From NCBI RefSeq assembly GCF_001808185.1, contig NZ_CP017668.1, positions 2,356,001 through 2,420,000 on the forward strand: a stretch of 64,000 bases of DNA, in the 5' to 3' direction. Each line of letters opens with the position of its first letter. The first letter of the stretch is position 1. Shown here in pieces: positions 1-9,542 of this stretch. Position numbers and translations under genes: made by a program. The DNA comes from Jeongeupia sp. USM3 (lineage in GTDB: Bacteria; Pseudomonadota; Gammaproteobacteria; Burkholderiales; Chitinibacteraceae). A model generated the notes under the pieces. It was not told where the DNA came from. It saw only the letters and a program-made list of their open reading frames with translations, and did no database searches.

Positions 1-1544
1 GCGCACCGGCGACCGCCACCTCGCCGGCAGCGGCCGCCGCCGCCGCACAGGCCGAAACCGGCAAGCTCGCCAACGGCGCGCGGGTCACGGTGAAGACCGA
101 CCTGCTGACTGCCGAGATCGACACCAACGGTGCCGACCTGCGTCAGGTCGTGCTGAACAAGTACGGCGCGATCGACGATCCGGCCAAGCCTTTCGTGTTG
201 CTCGAGGAAAACGGCGCGCATACCTATGTCGCGCAGACCGGCCTGATCGGTGACGGCCTGCCGACGCACAAGAGCGTGTTCACCACCACGCAGGCGAGCT
301 ACGCGCTTGCCGAAGGCCAGGACAAGATCGACGTGCGGCTCGATGCCGCCGGCCCCAACGGCGTCAAGGTCGCGAAGATCTACACCTTCAAGCGCGGCTC
401 CTACGTCGTCGACGTGCGCTACGAGATTGCCAACGGCGGCAGCAAGCCGCTCGCCGCGCAAGCCTATTACCGGCTGCTGCGCGACGGCAAGGCGCCGGAA
501 GGCACCAGCACCGGCATGTTCGGTACGCACACCTTCACCGGTCCGGCGGTCTACACCGACGCGGGCAAGTTCCAGAAGGTCGACTTCGCCAAGCTCGACA
601 AGAACGAAGCCGAGTACCAGAAGTCGGCCAAGGACGGCTGGGTTGCGATGGTCCAGCACTACTTCACCAGCGCCTGGATTGCCTCGCCGAAGGACAAGCC
701 GTCGATCTGCGGCGACACCGCGTGCAGCTACGAGCTCAAGGCCGTGCCGGGCGGGCTGTATTCGGCCGGCGTGGTGGCCACGTTGCCGCAGATCGCACCG
801 GGCGCGACGCTGAACAAGACCGTCGAGCTGTTCGTCGGCCCGCAGGAAACCCGCGTGCTCGACCAGATCGCGCCGGGCTTCGACCTCGTCAAGGACTACG
901 GCATCTTCACGATCTTCGCCAAGCCGCTGTTCTGGGTGCTCGACCAGATCCACAAGGTCGTCGGCAACTGGGGCTGGGCCATCATCCTGCTGACGATCCT
1001 GATCAAGGCGCTGTTCTATCCGCTCGCCGCGACCAGCTACCGTTCGATGGCGAGGATGCGCAAGCTCGCGCCGCGCATGGAGCAGCTGAAGGAGCGTCAC
1101 GGCGACGATAAGATGAAGTTCCAGCAGGCCGTGATGGAGATGTACAAGACCGAGAAGGTCAACCCGCTCGGCGGCTGCCTGCCGATGCTGGTGCAGATTC
1201 CGGTGTTCATCGCGCTGTACTGGGCGCTGATCGCTGCGGTCGAGCTGCGCCAGGCGCCGTGGGCGCTGTGGATCCACGACCTGTCGGCCAAGGACCCGTA
1301 CTTCGTGCTGCCGGTGCTGATGGCGGTGACGATGTTCATCCAGCAGCAGCTGAGCCCGCCGCCGCCGGATCCGATGCAGGCGAAGATGATGAAGATCATG
1401 CCGCTGGTGTTCAGCGTGTTCTTCCTGTTCTTCCCGGCCGGCCTCGTGCTGTACTACGTGGTCAACAACGTGCTGTCGATCGCCCAGCAGTGGTACATCA
1501 CCCGCAAGGTCGAAAACGAAGAGAAGCACGCGAAGAATTCGTGA
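1..1544 (+). CDS. yidC: Membrane protein insertase YidC (5' truncated by window)
   Basis: Inner-membrane insertase that helps Sec substrates fold and inserts small membrane proteins on its own. The reading frame is open from base 3 to the window edge, so the N-terminal transmembrane anchor and true start lie upstream; the first visible residues are an Ala/Pro-rich linker. A periplasmic beta-rich domain fills about the first 290 codons seen. The conserved C-terminal core follows, with a hydrophobic helix in 'WGWAIILLTILIKALFYPL', the coil 'KLAPRMEQLKERHGDD', 'GGCLPMLVQIPVFIALYWAL' and a final helix. It ends in a lysine-rich tail. In most bacteria yidC sits with rpmH-rnpA upstream and mnmE downstream near oriC. 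Here two genes separate it from mnmE. A strong terminator follows the stop. Confidence 0.96.
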   Translation, partial: APATATSPAAAAAAAQAETGKLANGARVTVKTDLLTAEIDTNGADLRQVVLNKYGAIDDPAKPFVLLEENGAHTYVAQTGLIGDGLPTHKSVFTTTQASYALAEGQDKIDVRLDAAGPNGVKVAKIYTFKRGSYVVDVRYEIANGGSKPLAAQAYYRLLRDGKAPEGTSTGMFGTHTFTGPAVYTDAGKFQKVDFAKLDKNEAEYQKSAKDGWVAMVQHYFTSAWIASPKDKPSICGDTACSYELKAVPGGLYSAGVVATLPQIAPGATLNKTVELFVGPQETRVLDQIAPGFDLVKDYGIFTIFAKPLFWVLDQIHKVVGNWGWAIILLTILIKALFYPLAATSYRSMARMRKLAPRMEQLKERHGDDKMKFQQAVMEMYKTEKVNPLGGCLPMLVQIPVFIALYWALIAAVELRQAPWALWIHDLSAKDPYFVLPVLMAVTMFIQQQLSPPPPDPMQAKMMKIMPLVFSVFFLFFPAGLVLYYVVNNVLSIAQQWYITRKVENEEKHAKNS

Positions 1545-1567
1545 CGCTTTTCGTGAGCGCACCCGCG

Positions 1568-1596
1568 AAAAAAAGCCGCCCCCGGGCGGCTTTTTT
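1568..1596. terminator. Intrinsic terminator after yidC
   Basis: GC stem GCCGCC/GGCGGC flanked by an A7 run on one side and a T6 run on the other. The symmetry suits convergent use by yidC (+) and the HAD phosphatase gene (-), whose stop codon is only 15 bases away. Confidence 0.9.
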
Positions 1597-1610
1597 CATG
1601 GCCGGGGCAT

Positions 1611-2255
1611 TCAGGCCGGCAAGGTCAGCTGCAGCGCGTCGCCCTGCAGCTGCAGCGTGACCGCGGCGAAATCGGCGATCCGGCCGATCACGCCCGGCTG
1701 CATCGGCACGTGATCGCCGACGATGACGACCCGGCAACCGGCCGCCAGACCCGATGCAACACCGGCCGCGGCGTCCTCGAACACGATGCAGTCCTGCGGG
1801 TCGATACCGAGTGCGGCGGCCGCACGCAGATACGGCTCGGGCGACGGCTTGCCCTGATCCACGTCCTCGGCCACCACCGCCACGCCGGGCCAGGGCAGCG
1901 CGCCCAGCCGGAAACGCGTCAGCGCGACCTCGCGCCCGGCCGACGTGACCAGCGCCCAGCGATCGGACGGCAGCGCCGCCAGCAGCGCGGCGACGCCGGG
2001 ACGCACCGCCGCCTCGGCGGCGTATTCGATCTCGTAGCCGTCGAGCACCGCATTCTCGGTCGCAACGTCCAGATGCGGCGCGACCTTGCCGAGCACGTAC
2101 TCGGACGTGCAGCCGTGGCAGATGTCGATCACCGACTGCGGCGCGATGCCGTGGTCGATGCACCAGCGGGTCCAGCCTTTTTCGACCGCCGGCGTCGAGT
2201 CGATCAGGGTGCCGTCCATGTCGAGCAGCAGGGCCCGGGCATGCCAGGTGGTCAT
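1611..2255 (-). CDS. HAD-superfamily sugar-phosphate-type phosphatase
   Basis: Haloacid-dehalogenase fold hydrolase of 214 residues, the usual size for beta-phosphoglucomutase or YfbT-like phosphatases. Motif I is 'LLDMDGTLID' near residue 10, where the first Asp is the nucleophile. Motif II is in 'ALVTSAG', and motif III/IV in 'GKPSPEPYL' followed by 'IVFEDAAAGVASG'. The start is placed at the ATG at 2255 because a GGAG ribosome site lies 8-9 bases upstream and motif I then sits at the normal distance from the N-terminus. The substrate cannot be told from sequence. The gene is convergent with yidC and back-to-back with an AraC-type regulator gene. Confidence 0.88.
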   Translation of the reverse strand: MTTWHARALLLDMDGTLIDSTPAVEKGWTRWCIDHGIAPQSVIDICHGCTSEYVLGKVAPHLDVATENAVLDGYEIEYAAEAAVRPGVAALLAALPSDRWALVTSAGREVALTRFRLGALPWPGVAVVAEDVDQGKPSPEPYLRAAAALGIDPQDCIVFEDAAAGVASGLAAGCRVVIVGDHVPMQPGVIGRIADFAAVTLQLQGDALQLTLPA

Positions 2256-2369
2256 GGTGAATCTCCGTCCGATGAATGACGCTAGCGTACCGCCGCCGGG
2301 CCGGCCGGACGTCGTCAAGCAGCGCAACCTTCTCTACAATCAGCTCATCCACGGCGTTACATTTTGCTC

Positions 2370-3254
2370 ATGCTGATACGCGAACATCTGGATTACCCGG
2401 GCGAGCAGCTCTGGCGCCTTGAATACCTCGACGTCGAACGCGTGCCGTTCCAGTGGCACTACCACCCCGAGTTCGAACTGACCCTGACCCGGCATGCCCG
2501 CGGCGTGCGCTACATCGGCAACGATGTCGACCGCTTCGGCGACCTCGATCTCGCACTGATCGCGCCGAACCAGCCCCATACCTGGCACGCCGAGCCGCGC
2601 AGCGACGGCCGGCATCACGAGGTCGAAGTGATCCAGTTCAGGCCGGAGTGGTTCGACAGCGTCGCAGCGCTGCTGCCCGAGCTGCGCGATCTCGCGCACT
2701 GGCTGGCCGGCGTCAATGCCGGCCTGGTGTTCGGCCCGGCCTGCGCCGCCGCCGCCGACCCGCTGTTCAGCGCCTTGCGGCTGGCCCGCGGCCCGGCGCG
2801 GCTGACCGCGCTGCTGACCCTGCTCGAACGGCTGCACCAGGCAGGCGATGTCCGCCGGCTCGGCGCCGCGGTGGCGCCGCCGCCGGACGAGCCCCGCCTG
2901 GCCGCCGCACTGGCGTACCTGTACCGGCATTACCGCGAACCGCTCAGGCTGGCCGATCTGGCCGGTGCCGCCAGTACCAGCGTCGCCACGCTGAAGCGCC
3001 TGTTCGCATTGCAGCCGCTCGGCAGCGTCAGCGCCTATCTGGCCGAGCTGCGCATCGGCCACGCCTGCGACCTCCTGATCAGCACCCGGCTGCCGGTCGA
3101 GATCGTCGCCCAGCAGAGCGGCTTTCCCAGCCCCGCGCAGTTCTACCGGACCTTCGGCCGCCACAAGGCGATGACGCCGGCGGCATTCCGCCGCCGTTAC
3201 CACCTGCGCGACGGCAGCAGGGCCAGCCCGTATCATCACGTCCATGAACACTGA
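2370..3254 (+). CDS. AraC-family transcriptional regulator
   Basis: Protein of about 294 residues with an N-terminal cupin-like sensor domain ('WHYHPEFELTLT', then 'ALIAPNQPHTWHA') and a C-terminal pair of helix-turn-helix motifs ('LRLADLAGAASTSVATLKRL' and 'PVEIVAQQSGFPSPAQFYRT'). It ends in the classic 'FGRHKAMTPAAFRRRY'. The cupin half suggests it binds a small ligand, but the ligand is unknown. A TTG six bases upstream (2364) is an alternative start, and neither has a good ribosome site. The 3' end overlaps mnmE by 11 bases, so the two may be co-transcribed. The nearest divergent target would be the HAD phosphatase. Confidence 0.88.
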   Translation: MLIREHLDYPGEQLWRLEYLDVERVPFQWHYHPEFELTLTRHARGVRYIGNDVDRFGDLDLALIAPNQPHTWHAEPRSDGRHHEVEVIQFRPEWFDSVAALLPELRDLAHWLAGVNAGLVFGPACAAAADPLFSALRLARGPARLTALLTLLERLHQAGDVRRLGAAVAPPPDEPRLAAALAYLYRHYREPLRLADLAGAASTSVATLKRLFALQPLGSVSAYLAELRIGHACDLLISTRLPVEIVAQQSGFPSPAQFYRTFGRHKAMTPAAFRRRYHLRDGSRASPYHHVHEH

Positions 3255-4599
3255 AGCCATGAAGAATCCCGAACTGATCGCCGCCGTCGCCACCGCGCCC
3301 GGGCGCGGCGGCGTCGGCGTCATCCGCCTGTCCGGCCCCGGCCTACCGGCGCTGACGCAGGCGCTGATCGGCCGCCCGCTCACCGCACGCCATGCGCACT
3401 TCGCCCGCTTCAGGGCGGCCGACGGCAGCGTGCTCGACGAGGGCATCGCCCTGTGGTTTCCGGGGCCGAACTCGTTCACCGGCGAGGACGTGCTCGAGCT
3501 GCAGGGACACGGCGGCCCGGTGGTGCTGCAGATGCTGCTCAAGCGCTGCATCGCGCTCGGCGCCCGCCACGCCGAAGCCGGCGAGTTTTCCAAGCGCGCC
3601 TTCCTGAACGGCAAGCTCGACCTCGCGCAGGCCGAAGCCGTCGCCGACCTGATCGACGCACAATCGGAAGCCGCGGCGCGCTCGGCGCTCAAGTCGCTCG
3701 ACGGCGCGTTCTCGCGCGAAGTCCACCAGCTCGTCGACCAGCTGATCACCCTGCGGATGCTGGTCGAAGCGACGCTCGACTTTCCCGAGGAGGACATCGA
3801 CTTCCTCGAGGCCGCCGACGCGCGCGGCAAGCTCGCCGGCATCGCCGCGCAACTGCAGGCGGTACTCGCCACCGCAACCCAGGGCAGGTTGCTGCGCGAA
3901 GGCGCGCACATCGTACTGATCGGCCAGCCCAACGTCGGCAAATCCAGCCTGATGAACGCGCTGGCCGGTGACGATGTCGCCATCGTCACCGACATCGCCG
4001 GCACCACCCGCGACACCGTGCGCGAGCTGCTGTCCATCGACGGCGTGCCGGTGCACATCATCGACACCGCCGGCCTGCGCGACACCGACGATGTGGTCGA
4101 GAAGATCGGCATCGAACGCACCTGGGCCGCGATCGACCGCGCCGACCTGGCCTTGCTGCTGCTCGACAGCCGCGAAGGCGTGACCGCGCACGACCGGGCC
4201 ATTCTCGAACGTCTGCCGGCCACGCTGCCGGTACTGCGCGTGTTCAACAAGATCGACCTGACCGGGGACGGCCCGAGCGGCGAAGCCGCCGCCACGGCCG
4301 ACGAGATCCGCGTCTCGGCCAAGGCCGGTCTCGGCCTCGCGGCACTGCGGCAGGCGCTGCTCGCGCGCGTCGGCTGGCAGGGCGAAAGCGAGGCGGTGTT
4401 CATCGCCCGCGAGCGCCACCTTGATGCGATCCGCCGCGCGCAGGACCACCTCGACAGCGCCGAAGCCGCCTACCTGCAGATCGAGCTGTTCGCCGAAGAG
4501 TTGCGGCTGGCACAGAACGCATTGAGCGAGATCACCGGCGAATTCAGCTCGGACGACCTGCTCGGGGTGATTTTCAGTCGTTTTTGCATTGGCAAATAA
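3244..4599 (+). CDS. mnmE: tRNA modification GTPase MnmE (TrmE)
   Basis: Potassium-stimulated GTPase that works with MnmG to place the carboxymethylaminomethyl group on wobble uridine 34 of certain tRNAs. The length of 451 residues is normal. The N-terminal formyl-THF-binding domain starts with 'IAAVATAPGRGGVGVIRLSG'. The inserted G domain shows G1 'GQPNVGKSS' at about residue 227, switch region 'IAGTTRD', G3 'DTAGL' and G4 'NKID'. The protein ends with the invariant 'FCIGK', whose Cys is part of the family signature. An in-frame ATG at 3259 is an equally possible start. Presence next to yidC supports an origin-proximal location. Confidence 0.97.
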   Translation: MNTEAMKNPELIAAVATAPGRGGVGVIRLSGPGLPALTQALIGRPLTARHAHFARFRAADGSVLDEGIALWFPGPNSFTGEDVLELQGHGGPVVLQMLLKRCIALGARHAEAGEFSKRAFLNGKLDLAQAEAVADLIDAQSEAAARSALKSLDGAFSREVHQLVDQLITLRMLVEATLDFPEEDIDFLEAADARGKLAGIAAQLQAVLATATQGRLLREGAHIVLIGQPNVGKSSLMNALAGDDVAIVTDIAGTTRDTVRELLSIDGVPVHIIDTAGLRDTDDVVEKIGIERTWAAIDRADLALLLLDSREGVTAHDRAILERLPATLPVLRVFNKIDLTGDGPSGEAAATADEIRVSAKAGLGLAALRQALLARVGWQGESEAVFIARERHLDAIRRAQDHLDSAEAAYLQIELFAEELRLAQNALSEITGEFSSDDLLGVIFSRFCIGK

Positions 4600-4903
4600 G
4601 CGATGTTATCGATATTTAGTCTGAATTTAACGATTTTAACCACATAAAACGACAAGAACTCGAACAAAGCATGTCCTCGTTTTCGCCGAAGATCGCGACA
4701 GATCGATCAAAATAGCCGGAACGGTTTTTTCCGCGTTGCGACGCCATCGACGGAAAATGGCCACCACTCGCCCAATCTCCGGCCGGGGCCCCGTCGCCTG
4801 CCGAACGGCAGCCGGCGACTGTGGCAGTACGGCAGCGCGCAACCGGCGCTGAATAATCCGCCTTCTTCAATCCGGTACGGCTTGCTAGACTCGCCGCATC
4901 CAA
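4600..4903. other. Non-coding gap between mnmE and parE
   Basis: About 300 bases with no convincing gene. The first 100 bases are AT-rich compared with the surrounding genes. A -10-like TAGACT at 4886-4891 lies just upstream of the parE-proximal parS site and may serve parE, but the -35 match is poor. No clear terminator for mnmE is visible. Confidence 0.5.
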
Positions 4904-4919
4904 TGTTTCACGTGAAACC
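4904..4919. other. parS-type site 1, abutting the parE start codon
   Basis: TGTTTCACGTGAAACC carries the perfect palindromic core GTTTCACGTGAAAC of the bacterial ParB-binding parS consensus; only the last base departs from TGTTTCACGTGAAACA. It ends one base before the parE ATG, so it occupies the place where a ribosome site would be. Origin-proximal parS sites are expected near yidC-mnmE. Confidence 0.85.
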
Positions 4920-6893
<1,974 letters not shown>

Positions 6894-6914
6894 GCCGGCA
6901 GCCCCCCGATGCGA

Positions 6915-6945
6915 ACGACGCCCCGGCCACGGGGCGTCGTCGTTT
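6915..6945 (+). terminator. Terminator-like hairpin after parE
   Basis: Ten-base perfect stem ACGACGCCCC/GGGGCGTCGT with a 6-base loop, followed by only a short T run (CGTTT). Placed 20 bases after the parE stop. Confidence 0.65.
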
Positions 6946-7041
6946 CGGCCGCGTTTTGCCATGCTTGCCGATCTGCCCGTCACATGAACGGAACCGGCAT
7001 GGCCGCGTTATCGTAGCGGTTTCGCATCTACGGACGATGCC

Positions 7042-7947
7042 ATGACCGTGCTGGAACCCGCCATCTCAGACTGGCTCGAAACGCGCTCGCCCGACTGGTT
7101 CGGCGAAGTCCCCGAGGTCGACAGGGTCATCGACGGCTTCTACGGCCAGGTCTGCATCGTCCGGCTCGCCAGCGGTACGCTGCGCGTGGTCAAGCGCTTC
7201 CGGATTGCCGGCTTCGCCCGCCACGAAGCCCGTGCGATGCAGGCATTGCGTGCCGCCACGCCGGCAGCGATCGCGGTGCCGCGGCTGCTGCATTTCGAAA
7301 CGGCCGCCGAACACGGCTGGGATGCGTTCGTGATGGACTTCGTCGCCGGCGTCAACGCAAGCGAAACCCCGGCCGAATTCGCCGACGCGCTCGCCGCCGA
7401 CATCGTCGCGCTGCAGCGGCACTGGCACGCGCAGACCGCCGATGCGTTCGAAAATATCGACGGCAGCCATCATGCAAGCTTCGCCGCGAGCTACCACGCC
7501 TATCTGCAAGGACGGCGGGCCTTTCTCGAAGGTGCCGGCGGGTTCGACGCCGGTCTCAAGGCACGACTACTGGCCACGCTGGATCATGCCGACACGCTGC
7601 TCGCACCGCTGGCTGGCGATCCCCCGGCCTTCATCCACGACGACGGTCACGCCGGCAACTACCTGGTCGACCCGCAGACGTGGCGTCTCGTCGCGGTGAT
7701 CGATCCGGCCGGCGCGCGCTTCGCCCATCGCGAACTCGACCTGTTCCACCTGCCGGATGCGCGGCCCGATCTCGGCCTGCTCGCGCGTTATCTCGATCAG
7801 GTGCCGCCCGCCGACGGCTGGCCGGCAAGGCGCTGGCTGTTCAGCCTGTGGGACGACATCAAGCACGCCGAATTCACCGGCTGGCGCGACGACGCCTGGT
7901 TCGAGCGCAAGCTAGCCGCCTTCAACACCGAGATCGGGCAACAATGA
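7042..7947 (+). CDS. Aminoglycoside-phosphotransferase-like kinase of unknown substrate
   Basis: Protein of 301 residues with the protein-kinase-like APH fold. A beta-strand lysine candidate appears in 'LRVVKRFRI'. The catalytic loop is 'FIHDDGHAGNYLVD' (HxDxxxxN pattern), followed by the metal-binding Asp in 'VAVIDPAGARFAHRELDL'. These residues are what APH, choline kinase and fructosamine-kinase relatives use to transfer phosphate from ATP. No feature assigns a substrate, and resistance to an antibiotic should not be assumed. The stop overlaps the start of the next gene (ATGA), so the two are probably translated together. Confidence 0.8.
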   Translation: MTVLEPAISDWLETRSPDWFGEVPEVDRVIDGFYGQVCIVRLASGTLRVVKRFRIAGFARHEARAMQALRAATPAAIAVPRLLHFETAAEHGWDAFVMDFVAGVNASETPAEFADALAADIVALQRHWHAQTADAFENIDGSHHASFAASYHAYLQGRRAFLEGAGGFDAGLKARLLATLDHADTLLAPLAGDPPAFIHDDGHAGNYLVDPQTWRLVAVIDPAGARFAHRELDLFHLPDARPDLGLLARYLDQVPPADGWPARRWLFSLWDDIKHAEFTGWRDDAWFERKLAAFNTEIGQQ

Positions 7948-8417
7948 TCGAAATCCGCCCCGCAGAAACCGCCGATGCGGCGGCACTGGCGACGCTGCTG
8001 CACGAGTCGGTCCGCCGTGCCGGCCGCGCCGCCTACAGCGAAGCCGAATGCGCCGCCTGGTCGCCGGCGGTTCCCGATCCCGCACACCTCACTGCAGGCA
8101 TCGTCGATCCCGACAACTTGGTGCTGGTGGCGGTCGATGATGGGGTGATCGTCGGGTTCGGCAGCCTCGGCCCGGCACCGGATCACCTCGACATGCTCTA
8201 TGTCCGTCACGACCGGATCGACCAGGGCATCGGCTCGCTGCTGATCAGCGCGCTCGAGGCCGCTGCCCGCGAGCGCGGCGCGACCGAGCTGCATACCGAA
8301 GCCAGCCGCCTGCTGCGGCCGCGGCTGCTCTGGCTGGGCTATACACTGGTCGAAGCCGAATGGGTCGAACGGCAGGGCGTACGGATCGAACGCTTCCGGA
8401 TGACGAAGCGCCTTTAG
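7944..8417 (+). CDS. GNAT-family N-acetyltransferase
   Basis: Acetyl-CoA-dependent acetyltransferase of 157 residues covering the full GNAT fold. The N-terminal 'MIEIRPAETADAAALATLL' is typical of the family. The acetyl-CoA-binding motif A is in 'LYVRHDRIDQGIGSLLISAL' (R/Q-x-x-G-x-G/S). The C-terminal strand is 'RIERFRM'. It starts four bases inside the upstream kinase gene, an ATGA coupling that suggests the pair acts on the same molecule or in one response; that is inference. It is convergent with the chemoreceptor gene. Confidence 0.85.
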   Translation: MIEIRPAETADAAALATLLHESVRRAGRAAYSEAECAAWSPAVPDPAHLTAGIVDPDNLVLVAVDDGVIVGFGSLGPAPDHLDMLYVRHDRIDQGIGSLLISALEAAARERGATELHTEASRLLRPRLLWLGYTLVEAEWVERQGVRIERFRMTKRL

Positions 8418-8426
8418 AAGGGGAGG

Positions 8427-9335
8427 TCAGCCCAGCGCCGACACCGCGTCATGATCGCCGCCGCGCCAGCGCCGGGCGATGTCGCCATCCCGGCCGTCCG
8501 GCACGGCTGCCGACGGATCGATCAGCGCACGGAATACGCGCTGCCGGCCCGCCAGCGCGCCGAAGTGCCGGCCGATCGCCTCGGCCTGCTGCGTCGCGTG
8601 CAGGCTCGCCTGCGAGACGCGTGCAGCGTCCTCGCGCAGCGCGCCGAGATCCGCGCTCGCCTCACCGACCTGGACCAGACTGGCGTTGACGTCGGCCACC
8701 AGCGTAGTGATGCCGTCGCGCGCGTCGCCGGTCCGCTGGCGGATTGCCGCGACCAGACCGGTGATCTCGCTGGTCGCCGTTCCGGTGCGCTCGGCGAGTT
8801 TGCGTACCTCGTCGGCAACGACGGCAAATCCTCGCCCGGCTTCGCCGGCCCGCGCAGCCTCGATCGCCGCGTTCAGCGCCAGCAGATTCGTCTGGTCGGC
8901 GATCTCCTTGATCATCTGCACGAAACGGGTGATGTCGGACGATTGCGCATCGAGCGCATCGATATCGTCGCGGCAGCGCGATGTGGTGGTGTCGAGCCCG
9001 GCCAGCCTGTCGCGCGCCGTTTCGACCGCCGTTGCGCCGTGGCCGGTCCGCGCGCTCAGTCCGTCGGCCTGCTCGCGCAAGGCAGATGCTTCGCCTGCCA
9101 CGCCGTCCAGCATCCGGACAACCGCGGCCATTTCATCGTCGTGTCGTGCCAGTACCGGTGCCAGCCGCAGCAGCGGCGGTTCGGCACGGGCCGGGGCAAT
9201 CTGGCTCAGGAAGGTCGTATCGCGTTCATGCTTGTCGACCAGTGCCTTCAGCCGCGCGTTCTCGGCCCGCAGCGTCCTGATCTCGTCCTGCAGTTGCGTC
9301 TGCGTGGCCTTGCTGCCAAACCATTCGCCCAACAT
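8427..9335 (-). CDS. Soluble methyl-accepting chemotaxis protein
   Basis: Cytoplasmic chemoreceptor of 302 residues with no transmembrane segment. Residues 10-45 form a coiled coil ('LQDEIRTLRAENARLKALV'). The highly conserved signalling hairpin tip lies at about 143-184 ('EIADQTNLLALNAAIEAARA', then 'GRGFAVVADEVRKLAERT') and is the CheA/CheW contact region. The start at 9335 is preceded by an AAGGGA ribosome site; an upstream extension in the same frame lacks one and would run through the parS site. There is no recognisable ligand domain in the first 80 residues beyond the coil. The signal it senses is therefore unknown, and it may detect an internal cue or another receptor. Confidence 0.88.
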   Translation of the reverse strand: MLGEWFGSKATQTQLQDEIRTLRAENARLKALVDKHERDTTFLSQIAPARAEPPLLRLAPVLARHDDEMAAVVRMLDGVAGEASALREQADGLSARTGHGATAVETARDRLAGLDTTTSRCRDDIDALDAQSSDITRFVQMIKEIADQTNLLALNAAIEAARAGEAGRGFAVVADEVRKLAERTGTATSEITGLVAAIRQRTGDARDGITTLVADVNASLVQVGEASADLGALREDAARVSQASLHATQQAEAIGRHFGALAGRQRVFRALIDPSAAVPDGRDGDIARRWRGGDHDAVSALG

Positions 9336-9461
9336 GTCTTCCCTTAGCGCGCGCGTCGTCTCGAAACAGCAGTATGCCGCGATCAAGATGCCCGACGCAT
9401 CAGGACCGCCTGATATGTTGCCCAATCGGCCACAGCGGCCCGCTGCGCCCGCCAGCGCCAA

Positions 9462-9477
9462 TGTTTCACGTGGAACG
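9462..9477. other. parS-type site 2, upstream of parC
   Basis: TGTTTCACGTGGAACG matches parS with one change inside the core (GTGGAAC for GTGAAAC) and a non-consensus last base. A half-site GTGAAACG follows at 9481-9488. It lies in the divergent promoter gap between the chemoreceptor gene and parC. Confidence 0.72.
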
Positions 9478-9542
9478 GTCGTGAAACGTCGGCAAGGCTC
9501 GGGCTACAATGCGCACTGCTTGATTCATCTTCCGTGCCATCC

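Noticed and set aside
2340..4403. Very long minus-strand open frame opposite the AraC gene and mnmE
   Set aside because: Composition is Arg/Ser/Ala-rich with no domain; it mirrors the codon bias of mnmE. Antisense shadow.
7042..8417. Aminoglycoside-resistance operon (APH plus AAC)
   Set aside because: Fold matches only; both families are mostly housekeeping and no close resistance signature is visible.
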